This document shows positions 8,919 through 16,273 of a DNA stretch of 64,000 nucleotides, one piece after another. Position 1 is the first letter of the stretch, and the number at the start of each line of letters is the position of its first letter. Location: positions 1 to 64,000 of the forward strand of contig JALHOP010000003.1 of assembly GCA_022842935.1 (NCBI GenBank), in the 5' to 3' direction. The notes beneath the pieces are model-generated. The model saw nothing but the letters and a program-made list of their open reading frames with translations, searched no databases and had not been told where the DNA came from. The position numbers and the translations under genes were made by a program. This DNA is from Myxococcota bacterium (GTDB lineage Bacteria > Myxococcota > XYA12-FULL-58-9 > JALHOP01).

Positions 8919-10148
8919 GTGTCGTTCTCCGAGTTTGGGCTGCACCCCGGCATCGTCGCCGCGGTGACGCGTAAGGGCTACACCGTCCCCACCCCGATCC
9001 AATGCGCCGCGATCCCCCTGATCGCGGCGGGACGCGACCTCTTGGGCTGTGCCGCGACCGGGACCGGCAAGACTGCCGCGTTCGCGTTGCCCATCATCAA
9101 CCGCTTGGTTCAGGAGCCGAAGCGCCGGCGCATGCCGCGCGTAGTCGTGCTGGTGCCGACGCGAGAGCTTGCGCTACAGGTCGCCGAAAGCTTCGAGACC
9201 TACTCAAACGGTAACGTCCGTTGTGCCGTGCTCATCGGCGGTGTCGGGGCCAATCGGCAGGTGGCTTCCCTTCGCAACGGCTCCGAGATCATCGTCGCCG
9301 CGCCCGGCCGTATGCTCGACCTCATGGGGCAAGGTGTCGTCGACCTGCGCGGCGTGAGCGTGCTCGTACTCGACGAGGCTGACCGCATGTTCGACATGGG
9401 CTTCATCGTGCCGCTGAAGAGGATCATCGCAGAGCTCCCGCGCGATCGTCAGAACCTCTTGTTCTCGGCGACCATGCCCGACGCGATCCGCACGCTCGCG
9501 GGGAGCATCTTGCGCGACCCGGCAAACGTCGCGGTCAATCGCGTCGCGGAGCCGGCACGCTCCGTCGCCCAGCGCGTCTATCATGTGCCTCAGCACGACA
9601 AGTCGCAGCTCTTGCGCAGCCTCTTTCGTTCCGAAAACATGACCCGCGCCATCGTCTTTACACGGACCAAACATGGCGCCAACCGTCTGGGCCGTCGCCT
9701 AGAGCAAGCTGGCATCATGAACGGCGTCATCCACGGCAACAAGTCACAGAAAGCCCGCGTCGAGGCCTTGGAGGCCTTCCGGCATGGACGCGTGCCCATG
9801 CTCATCGCCACCGACGTCGCGGCCCGCGGCATCGACGTCGAGGGCATCTCGCACGTCGTGAACTTCGATATCCCGAACGAGCCCGAGAGCTACGTCCATC
9901 GCATCGGCCGTACGGGACGCGCGGGAGCAGCTGGTTCCGCTATCGCGTTCTGCGATCCCAGTGAGCGGACCTTCCTTCGCCAGATCGAGCGCCTCACCAA
10001 CACGGTTCTCGAGGTCGTTGGGGAGGCTCCATCGGAGCCTGAAGGTCGCGGCGCGAGGCCAGCGATGACGCCAAAAGATCGTGCTCGGCATGGGTTTGCC
10101 ATGCGTCGCTCCGATGTCGCGCGAACGCGTTTGGCAGGCCGGGGATAA
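8919..10148 (+). CDS. DEAD-box ATP-dependent RNA helicase (RhlE-like)
   Basis: 409 residues from a GTG start with GAGGAAG about 10 bases upstream. All core motifs are present in order: Q motif (YTVPTPIQ), Walker A (AATGTGKT), PTRELALQ, DEADRMFD, SAT, VFTRTK, a DVAARGID motif and HRIGRTGRAG. The C-terminal extension is short and basic, as in RhlE-type helicases that act in ribosome assembly and mRNA turnover. It is divergent from the CpxP-like gene, with about 200 bases between them that hold no other gene I can see. Confidence 0.93.
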   Translation: MSFSEFGLHPGIVAAVTRKGYTVPTPIQCAAIPLIAAGRDLLGCAATGTGKTAAFALPIINRLVQEPKRRRMPRVVVLVPTRELALQVAESFETYSNGNVRCAVLIGGVGANRQVASLRNGSEIIVAAPGRMLDLMGQGVVDLRGVSVLVLDEADRMFDMGFIVPLKRIIAELPRDRQNLLFSATMPDAIRTLAGSILRDPANVAVNRVAEPARSVAQRVYHVPQHDKSQLLRSLFRSENMTRAIVFTRTKHGANRLGRRLEQAGIMNGVIHGNKSQKARVEALEAFRHGRVPMLIATDVAARGIDVEGISHVVNFDIPNEPESYVHRIGRTGRAGAAGSAIAFCDPSERTFLRQIERLTNTVLEVVGEAPSEPEGRGARPAMTPKDRARHGFAMRRSDVARTRLAGRG

Positions 10149-10434
10149 AGAAATGTAGCGAGACGGTCCGCGCTAAGCTTCCGCGGCGCCCGTGACGTTG
10201 CAGCCTCTGAACCCCTGTCACGCTCACTAGCGGCCATCGTCGCTGGTACGCGGGTATGTAGGCCGAGCGGTACCCATGAAGGCTTTTGCACCCCCGCAGC
10301 ATCATCCGAAGCCTGATTTTCGCATGCGGGCCGCGTTTTCACCTTGTACCATTCTCAGTGTCGGGCCCCTGGAGACGACGTGCGTACCCGCTACGCCATC
10401 GGCTCCCTCGACGGAAGGTTGGTTCCACAAGGGT

Positions 10435-11169
10435 ATGCGCGTGCTGTCCGTTTTCGCGCTCGGGTTCGTGGCTGCAGCGTGCGCCTCGAACGGTTCCATC
10501 GCCCCCGACGTTTCCGTCTCGAAGCAACACGCCGACGGTCCACTCGTTGCATCGATGCAGCCGGTCGCACCATCTGCCTCTGAGGCGCAGGTGCCGGAAG
10601 CCGGCGCCGACGAGTCCGCTGGGGGCCTCCTCGAACGAGCCTTTGCCCAGTTCAATCGCGATCAATATGCCGCGTCCGCTAAAACGTTCTGGCGGTCGAT
10701 TGGGACCAACAACCTCAATGAGGCGGGTCGCGCTCTTGCGTATTGGCACATTTATCTCGCCGAGAAGCGCCTGAGCCACGAAGACAAGAGCACCGAGGCG
10801 CTCGCGAGCTTCACGACGGTGGCCCAGGAGCTCATGGAGAGCCGCGGTGCGTCGGGCGACTTCATCGAGCGGTTCAGCCTCGACGCGCGTCTGTCGCGCG
10901 CCCGGGCTATTCTCTCGGCCACCTGGGCCAAGCGCGTTCCGGGTTACGGTCGCAGCGCCGGCGAAGCGGTTCCGGTCTTCGACCAGGTCGAGGCCGACTA
11001 CTTCGCCGAGATCGCGCCGCCGTGCGCGAGCGCCAAGCGCCGCCAAACCGACAAGCACGTCATGGCAGGCCGTGGCGGTAACGAGCTGCAGCGCGTGACC
11101 ATCTTCTGCGATGGTCAGAAGAGTGGCACCGACTACTACCTAGAGATTGTGAAGAATACCGTAGAGTAG
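10435..11169 (+). CDS. Hypothetical lipoprotein with helical TPR-like body
   Basis: 244 residues from the ATG at 10435. The frame is open from 10276, but the hydrophobic lead of a signal peptide begins only at this Met and ends in Val-Ala-Ala-Ala-Cys, a loose lipobox. The body (residues about 60-230) is alpha-helical, with an Ala-Phe-Ala-Gln-Phe-Asn-x-Asp-Gln-Tyr segment resembling a TPR. No named family recognised. The 286 bases upstream (10149-10434) hold no other gene I can support. The photolyase gene starts 15 bases after its stop. Confidence 0.6.
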   Translation: MRVLSVFALGFVAAACASNGSIAPDVSVSKQHADGPLVASMQPVAPSASEAQVPEAGADESAGGLLERAFAQFNRDQYAASAKTFWRSIGTNNLNEAGRALAYWHIYLAEKRLSHEDKSTEALASFTTVAQELMESRGASGDFIERFSLDARLSRARAILSATWAKRVPGYGRSAGEAVPVFDQVEADYFAEIAPPCASAKRRQTDKHVMAGRGGNELQRVTIFCDGQKSGTDYYLEIVKNTVE

Positions 11170-11184
11170 GCATACCTGCCGGCT

Positions 11185-12624
11185 ATGCCGGTTCCTGCCT
11201 CACGTGTTCGCGCCATCAACGACGCTCCCATCCATCCGGAGCGTGACTATGTGCTCCACTGGATGACTGGCGTACGCCGGATCGACGGCAACTTCGCCAT
11301 GGACCGCGCTGTCGAGCACGCGAAGGCCTTGGGCAAGCCCTTGCTCGTCTTCGAGGCCCTGCGCGCTGGTTACACCTGGGCGAGCGACCGCTTGCATGCC
11401 TTCGCGATCGCCGGCATGCGCGACAACGCAGCTCGCCTCGAAGGGACCGGGATTGGCTATTACTGCTACCTCGAGCCCAACCATGGCGATGCCCGCGGTC
11501 TCCTCGAAGAGCTCTCCAAGCGAGCCTGCGTGGTGACGACCGACGACGTGCCGACGTTTTTCCTTCCCGCCATGGTGGGCGCCGCCGGAAAGAAGCTCGA
11601 TGTCTTGCTCGAGGCCGTCGATGGCAATGGCCTCCTGCCCATACGCGCGACCACTCGGGTGTTCGAACGGGCCCACGACTTTCGCCGCCACATGCAAAAG
11701 AGCGTCGCGGCAGAGCTCGAGCACGTTCCCAAGGCTGACCCGCTGAAAGGGGCGACGCTGCCAGCCTTCAAGGCGTTGCCGAAGACCATCGTGGCGCGCT
11801 GGCCTCACGGCTACGATTTACCGCTCGAGCGGATCGCCATCGACCACGCCGTACCGGTAGCGCCCCTTCAGGGCGGTGCAGTCAAGGGTCTCGCTACAGC
11901 TAGACACTTCGTTGCGAAGAAGCTCGGCAACTACGGTGAAGGACGCAACCACCCCGATGAGGGCGCGTCCAGCGGGCTGTCGGCCTACCTCCACTGGGGC
12001 TTCGTCGGGGTCCATCAGATCTTTGCGTTGATCACCGATCTCAACGGCTGGACACCGGACAAGCTCGGCAAGCCTCACGGCAAACGGGCCGGCTTCTGGA
12101 ACATGAGCGAAAACGCCGAGGCGTTCCTCGACGAGCTCATTACTTGGCGTGAGGTCGGCTACAACTCGGCGGCGCTACGACCCGACAACGAGAGCTACGA
12201 CTCGCTCCCGGCTTGGTCGCGGGCGACCCTGGCCAAACACGCGACCGACGCGCGCGAGCACATCTACGACATGGACGCCTTAGCGTCCGCGAAGACCTAC
12301 GATGTTGTCTGGAACGCCGCGCAGAACGAGCTGGTGCGCGAGGGACGGATGCACAACTATCTGCGCATGTTGTGGGGCAAAAAGGTGCTCGAGTGGTCGG
12401 AGACGCCGCGCCAGGCGCTCGAGACGCTCCTGCATCTGAACAACAAATATGCCCTCGATGGTCGCAACCCCAATTCGACGAGTGGCGTTTTCTGGGTGTT
12501 TGGCCGCTATGACAGACCATGGGGCCCGGAGCGCAAGATCTTCGGGACCGTCCGCTATATGACGAGCCAGAGTACGGTGCGCAAATTACGCATGCGCGAC
12601 TACCTGGCGACGTACGCGCACTGA
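11185..12624 (+). CDS. Class II deoxyribodipyrimidine photolyase
   Basis: 479 residues. The N-terminal alpha/beta antenna domain has YVLHWMTGVRRIDGN near residue 21. The C-terminal FAD domain includes LSAYLHWGF, an RMHNYLRMLWGKK segment and the closing RYDRPWGPERKIFGTVRYM, the signature of class II CPD photolyases rather than class I (PhrB). The enzyme uses FADH- and blue light to split cyclobutane pyrimidine dimers in DNA. It lies about 2.7 kb from the CarF-like desaturase, another photo-oxidative stress gene, but on the other strand. Confidence 0.92.
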   Translation: MPVPASRVRAINDAPIHPERDYVLHWMTGVRRIDGNFAMDRAVEHAKALGKPLLVFEALRAGYTWASDRLHAFAIAGMRDNAARLEGTGIGYYCYLEPNHGDARGLLEELSKRACVVTTDDVPTFFLPAMVGAAGKKLDVLLEAVDGNGLLPIRATTRVFERAHDFRRHMQKSVAAELEHVPKADPLKGATLPAFKALPKTIVARWPHGYDLPLERIAIDHAVPVAPLQGGAVKGLATARHFVAKKLGNYGEGRNHPDEGASSGLSAYLHWGFVGVHQIFALITDLNGWTPDKLGKPHGKRAGFWNMSENAEAFLDELITWREVGYNSAALRPDNESYDSLPAWSRATLAKHATDAREHIYDMDALASAKTYDVVWNAAQNELVREGRMHNYLRMLWGKKVLEWSETPRQALETLLHLNNKYALDGRNPNSTSGVFWVFGRYDRPWGPERKIFGTVRYMTSQSTVRKLRMRDYLATYAH

Positions 12625-12697
12625 CGCGCTGCTCGAGACGCCCACTTTGGTGCGGGCACTCCCGGAGCAGCCGCGCCGGCGGACGATCGGGCCTTGG

Positions 12698-12877
12698 TCA
12701 CAACACGGAACGTCGACCTCCACGCATCATGCCCGAGACCAGCGAAACGATGGCCAGCGCCAGGAAAATGAAGAACAAGATCTTGGCAATCCCCGCGGCG
12801 CCCGTCGCGATGCTGCCGAAACCGAAAAACGCCGCGACCAGCGCGACGACGAAAAAAGCGATTGCGTAACCCAACAT
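12698..12877 (-). CDS. DUF1328 small membrane protein (YtjA-like)
   Basis: 59 residues from the ATG at 12877: [19 protein letters not shown], a Gly-Ala-Ala-Gly-Ile-Ala-Lys turn and a second hydrophobic helix ending MMRGGRR. This two-helix arrangement matches DUF1328, very small inner-membrane proteins of unknown function. A longer frame upstream (to 13012) is Arg/His-rich and unlike the family, so the internal ATG is preferred. It stands alone, between photolyase (convergent) and ExbB (divergent). Confidence 0.8.
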   Translation of the reverse strand: MLGYAIAFFVVALVAAFFGFGSIATGAAGIAKILFFIFLALAIVSLVSGMMRGGRRSVL

Positions 12878-13092
12878 CGCCGTGACCCCCGTTTGAGTGC
12901 ATGGGCGTCGACCCAGCCGGGCGTCGACGCACTCGAAACTTTCGTGCAGCGCCTGTGCCAACGGCCGGGGGTGAGCGAGACGTGACCGGACACGAGCTCG
13001 CACGTGCCCCACGTGTCCCCAAAACGCCCCACGTGGCTCTTGCGAGGGTCGGGGTTCCCCACGCAGCGGCGTTCGTGCTACGCCAAAGCCCG

Positions 13093-13770
13093 ATGCAGCC
13101 CAACCCCGTCGTAGAGCCGACCTTTCTCGAGACCTTGAGCCATCACTGGTTTGGCGGCGGCCCTTGGATGTACCCGATCGCCTTGGCCAGCATCTTCGCG
13201 ATCGCTATCGCGGTCGAGCGCTTCATTTACCTGTTCATGCAAGCACGCACCGACAAGGACAAGCTCGTCGGTGAGCTGCAGAAGTACGTGCTGGCGGGTG
13301 ACCTGCGCGCCGCCACCTCGTTCGTCGCCGGGCAGAAGGCAACTCCGCTCGCGAACGTCATCAAAGCAGGTCTCGTGAAGGTGAAGAGCTCGGACGCCAT
13401 TGTGCAATCCGCCCTCGATGAAGCGACGCTGCGCGAGCTGCCGAAGCTCGAGCGTCGCACCGGCTATCTCTCGGTCATCGGCAACGTCGCGACCTTGCTC
13501 GGGCTGCTCGGCACGATCGGTGGTCTCATCCAATGTTTTGCGGCCGTGTCGAAGCCTGGCGCCGATCCGACGCTCAAGTCGGCGGTGCTTGCCAACGGTA
13601 TCGCCGAGGCGATGAACTGTACGGCATTCGGGCTGATTGTCGCGATTCCGTCGCTCGTCGCGTTCGCGGTCTTGAACGGTCGCACCCAACAGATCGTCGA
13701 CGAGCTGCACGAGACGGCAGTGTCGGTCATGAATCTCGTGGTCAACAACCGCGACAAGCTGCGCAACTAA
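13093..13770 (+). CDS. MotA/TolQ/ExbB proton-channel protein (motor set 1)
   Basis: 225 residues from the ATG at 13093; the open frame upstream to 12901 lacks family character. Three transmembrane helices are visible (about 25-48, 118-142 and 168-190), with the conserved [17 protein letters not shown] segment on the second and an [16 protein letters not shown] segment on the third. ExbB/TolQ pentamers use proton flow to drive partner ExbD/TolR rods. Two ExbD genes follow on the same strand, an exbB-exbD-exbD order like aglR-aglQ-aglS, the gliding motor of Myxococcus xanthus. Confidence 0.9.
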   Translation: MQPNPVVEPTFLETLSHHWFGGGPWMYPIALASIFAIAIAVERFIYLFMQARTDKDKLVGELQKYVLAGDLRAATSFVAGQKATPLANVIKAGLVKVKSSDAIVQSALDEATLRELPKLERRTGYLSVIGNVATLLGLLGTIGGLIQCFAAVSKPGADPTLKSAVLANGIAEAMNCTAFGLIVAIPSLVAFAVLNGRTQQIVDELHETAVSVMNLVVNNRDKLRN

Positions 13771-13822
13771 CCCAGTGCGTTGGACCGATACAACCGAACG
13801 GGTGAGCTAGCCCTTGGCTGGA

Positions 13823-14359
13823 ATGGCGCCATCGCAGTCGGGCGGTCGTCGCTCGGTCGACGCCGAGATCAACCTGGTGCCGTTCATCGACCTGTTGTGC
13901 TCACTCATCGCCTTCCTCTTGATGACGGCGGTTTGGGCGCAGGTCGCCTCGCTCGAGGTGCAGCAGACGGCGAGCTCGGATGCTATCGCGGACGAACGTG
14001 AGACGCTCGGTCTACGTATCTTCGTCATGGAGAGAGGCTTCAAGATCGCGGGTAAGGACACCGACATCGAGCTACCCTGCTCGAAAGACCCGTGCGTCGA
14101 GCGGACGCGCCAGGCAGTGGCGACCGATCTGCGCGTCAGCGGTCGCGAAGCCCCCAAGGCAAGCAGCGGCGTGGTGTCGTTTTATGACTATGCAAAGCTT
14201 GCCGCGCTCCTTGGCGAGAAGCGCTCGCTGTTCCCGAACGAACGCGAGGTCTACATCGACGTCGCCGACAGCGTACCCTACGACGACATGATCCGGACCA
14301 TGGACACGTGCATGGCTGCGGGCCTCACGAGCATAGCGCTCGGGGGGAGCGCGAACTAG
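13823..14359 (+). CDS. ExbD/TolR-family protein (motor set 1, first)
   Basis: 178 residues from the ATG at 13823 (a TTG three codons earlier is possible). A short basic N-terminus is followed by a single transmembrane helix containing Asp23 in the NLVPFIDLLCSLI motif, the proton-carrying Asp of ExbD/TolR. The periplasmic part (45-178) has one Cys pair region (CSKDPC) and ends in a VYIDVADSVPYDDMIRTMD segment, the ExbD periplasmic fold. It follows ExbB by 52 bases and precedes a second ExbD. Confidence 0.85.
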   Translation: MAPSQSGGRRSVDAEINLVPFIDLLCSLIAFLLMTAVWAQVASLEVQQTASSDAIADERETLGLRIFVMERGFKIAGKDTDIELPCSKDPCVERTRQAVATDLRVSGREAPKASSGVVSFYDYAKLAALLGEKRSLFPNEREVYIDVADSVPYDDMIRTMDTCMAAGLTSIALGGSAN

Positions 14360-14506
14360 AACGTGGCCGACAAGCCGTCGACTCGAGGCCATGGCGGTTC
14401 GAGAGTCGCGTGCCTTGGCCCTTTTCGGTGGTTTAGCCTTGGCCCAGGGGCCCAGTCCGTTTGCCGTCGGCAAGCCCGCGCGACTCGTGTTATGGGACGC
14501 GCTCGA

Positions 14507-15082
14507 ATGCCCATCGTCGCCCCAGGCCGCCGTATCGGCACCGCGTTCGCTTCGCATACCGCTATCGCGAAGCGCCTCGCCAAGCGTCGGCGAGGTGTTT
14601 ACGCGACGCTCCTGCTCACCTCGCTCGTCGATATGTTCGTCATCTTGGTGCTCTATTTGATCCAGAGCTTCAACGCGACCGGCCAGATCTTGTTCATCGA
14701 CCCAGACATCATGTTGCCGAAGGCGCAGACCGCGAGCAGCTTGGTGGGCGCGCCGCCCGTGGTGACCATTGGGCAGTCGTCGATTACAGTCCAGGGTAAA
14801 GCCGTCGAAGACGCCACCGTCCTCGCCAAGAGCGGCGTTTGGGAGGCACCCAAGCTCGAGCGCGCGCTCCTCGAGCTGCGCACCTCTGGCCAGGCCGTGC
14901 GCGACGTGAGCCAAGCGAGCTCGGTGCGGGCCGCCGACGAGACCTTGGTGGTGCAAGCCGATCTCGGCGTGCCCTACATGCTCGTAAAGAAGGTGATCTT
15001 CACGGCGCAGAAGGCAGGCTTCACGCGCGTCGACTTTGCCGTGCAGCAAGCGGCAAAGAACGGCCCAGCGCCTATTCGATAA
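14507..15082 (+). CDS. ExbD/TolR-family protein (motor set 1, second)
   Basis: 191 residues from the ATG at 14507; starts at 14492 (ATG) and 14363 (GTG) stay in frame, so the N-terminus is uncertain. A basic stretch is followed by one transmembrane helix with the proton-carrying Asp42 (TSLVDMFVILVLYLI). The periplasmic domain ends in a VPYMLVKKVIFTAQKAGF segment typical of ExbD. It contains a longer insertion between strand segments than the first ExbD. Its 3' end overlaps the convergent zinc-finger gene by 11 bases. Confidence 0.85.
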   Translation: MPIVAPGRRIGTAFASHTAIAKRLAKRRRGVYATLLLTSLVDMFVILVLYLIQSFNATGQILFIDPDIMLPKAQTASSLVGAPPVVTIGQSSITVQGKAVEDATVLAKSGVWEAPKLERALLELRTSGQAVRDVSQASSVRAADETLVVQADLGVPYMLVKKVIFTAQKAGFTRVDFAVQQAAKNGPAPIR

Positions 15083-15341
15083 CGAACGCGACGTTGTCGA
15101 CGAAGCACCAACTCCAGGTCTCGCCCGTCTCGAGAGAGCTGATGATGGGGTGCTTGGTTTGTTTGAAGTGCTTGGTGGCGTGCTTGTTGGGCGAGTCGTC
15201 GCAGCAGCCAACATGTCCGCAGGAGCGGCACAGGCGCAGGTGCACCCATTGACCGCCCGACGCCAAGCACTCTTCGCACCCCTTGGGGCCTCGGGGCGCA
15301 TCGACGCTCATCTGCGCGAGATGCGAGCACGTCTCGCTCAT
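15072..15341 (-). CDS. UBP-type zinc-finger protein
   Basis: 89 residues. Zinc ligands are arranged as in the ubiquitin-hydrolase (UBP/ZnF) domain: Cys5-x-His7, Cys22-x2-Cys25, Cys38-x2-Cys41, Cys46, His54, His58 and His64, with the GHVGCC and HATKHF signatures. In eukaryotes this domain binds the C-terminal tail of ubiquitin; bacterial stand-alone versions are known but their ligand is not established. The gene starts 4 bases inside the end of the CarF-like desaturase, so the two are probably co-translated. Confidence 0.88.
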   Translation of the reverse strand: MSETCSHLAQMSVDAPRGPKGCEECLASGGQWVHLRLCRSCGHVGCCDDSPNKHATKHFKQTKHPIISSLETGETWSWCFVDNVAFVIE

Positions 15342-16105
15342 ACGCTCTTGGCGGCCTTACGGGCGAGCGCGGCTTCGATGAGCTCGTGTTGGGGGCGCAC
15401 ACCCGACAGGCGACTTACGGTCCACTCGATCATCGGAAGAAGCTTGAGCCACTGCAGGGGGCGATCCATCCAGCCGTTCGTGATGCAGTAGTGGCGAGAG
15501 TGTGGAGCCACGTGATGGACGTCGTGATGTTTTGCCGACAAGAGCAGCCCACTCCGCTGAAGCAGACGAACGAGCGCAGGCGGTGCATCGCTGTGGGCCC
15601 AAGCGTGGAACTGGTTGGTTCCGAACACCCACAACGCGACGCCCAGCGCGAAGACGCTGGTGAATAGGCCAGTCGCGGGCTGCATGACGTCGCTCGCATA
15701 ACCCGCGGCGAAGAAGACAGGGAGGCTGACGATGCAGTTGTTGCCGTTGAGCTCGACGAAGTCGTGGCGCGTGATGTCTTTTGGATCGACGTGGTGGTTA
15801 CGGAAGGGCTGAATGAAGCCTGGCCCCAGAATGGGCCAGCTCGGGTCACCCCAGTTGTCCGCGGCCCAATGGACGAGGCCCGAGAAGAGATCAGCGGCCA
15901 GGAGTGCCGCGAAGAGGCCGCCGGCGACCAACCAGCCCGCGTGAGGCGGGTGGGTCACGCTCGCGTTCTGATAGATGCGGTACGACGTCCAGACCGTGAG
16001 CACCATGAACGCGGCGATGCCGAGCTGCTCGAGCGTGCGCTGCAAACGGCTGTAACCGCGGGTCTGGGAATGCTGCGTGGATGCGCCGTGTTGATGGCCG
16101 GACAT
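15338..16105 (-). CDS. carF: CarF/TMEM189-like plasmanylethanolamine desaturase
   Basis: 255 residues. An N-terminal helix pair (about 28-48, 58-76) precedes the histidine clusters of the Kua/TMEM189/CarF family: LVHWAADNWGD (His79), RNHHVDPKDITRHDF (His104, 105, 114), QFHAWAHS (His168, 171) and AKHHDVHHVAPHSRHYC (His193-205). CarF of Myxococcus xanthus and human TMEM189 introduce the vinyl-ether bond of plasmalogens; in myxobacteria this is needed for the singlet-oxygen response. A GGAG lies about 10 bases before the ATG. No carotenoid genes are seen here. Confidence 0.88.
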   Translation of the reverse strand: MSGHQHGASTQHSQTRGYSRLQRTLEQLGIAAFMVLTVWTSYRIYQNASVTHPPHAGWLVAGGLFAALLAADLFSGLVHWAADNWGDPSWPILGPGFIQPFRNHHVDPKDITRHDFVELNGNNCIVSLPVFFAAGYASDVMQPATGLFTSVFALGVALWVFGTNQFHAWAHSDAPPALVRLLQRSGLLLSAKHHDVHHVAPHSRHYCITNGWMDRPLQWLKLLPMIEWTVSRLSGVRPQHELIEAALARKAAKSV

Positions 16106-16273
16106 ACGACATCGCTCCTAGCAGCTCGCTTTAAAGCGCTCGAAAGAGGCTAGTGTCCACCAAATTCAGCGCCTCGCGGGAGCAAAGCGCGGCTGTGACC
16201 AAAACCTTACGTTGGGGAGGCCCGCCCGGATCTCGCCCATGGACAAGCGAGCAGCACGACTTAACGTGGCTGC

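Noticed and set aside
14072-15301. Long minus-strand frame across both ExbD genes
   Set aside because: Shadow of two ExbD genes with intact transmembrane Asp motifs.
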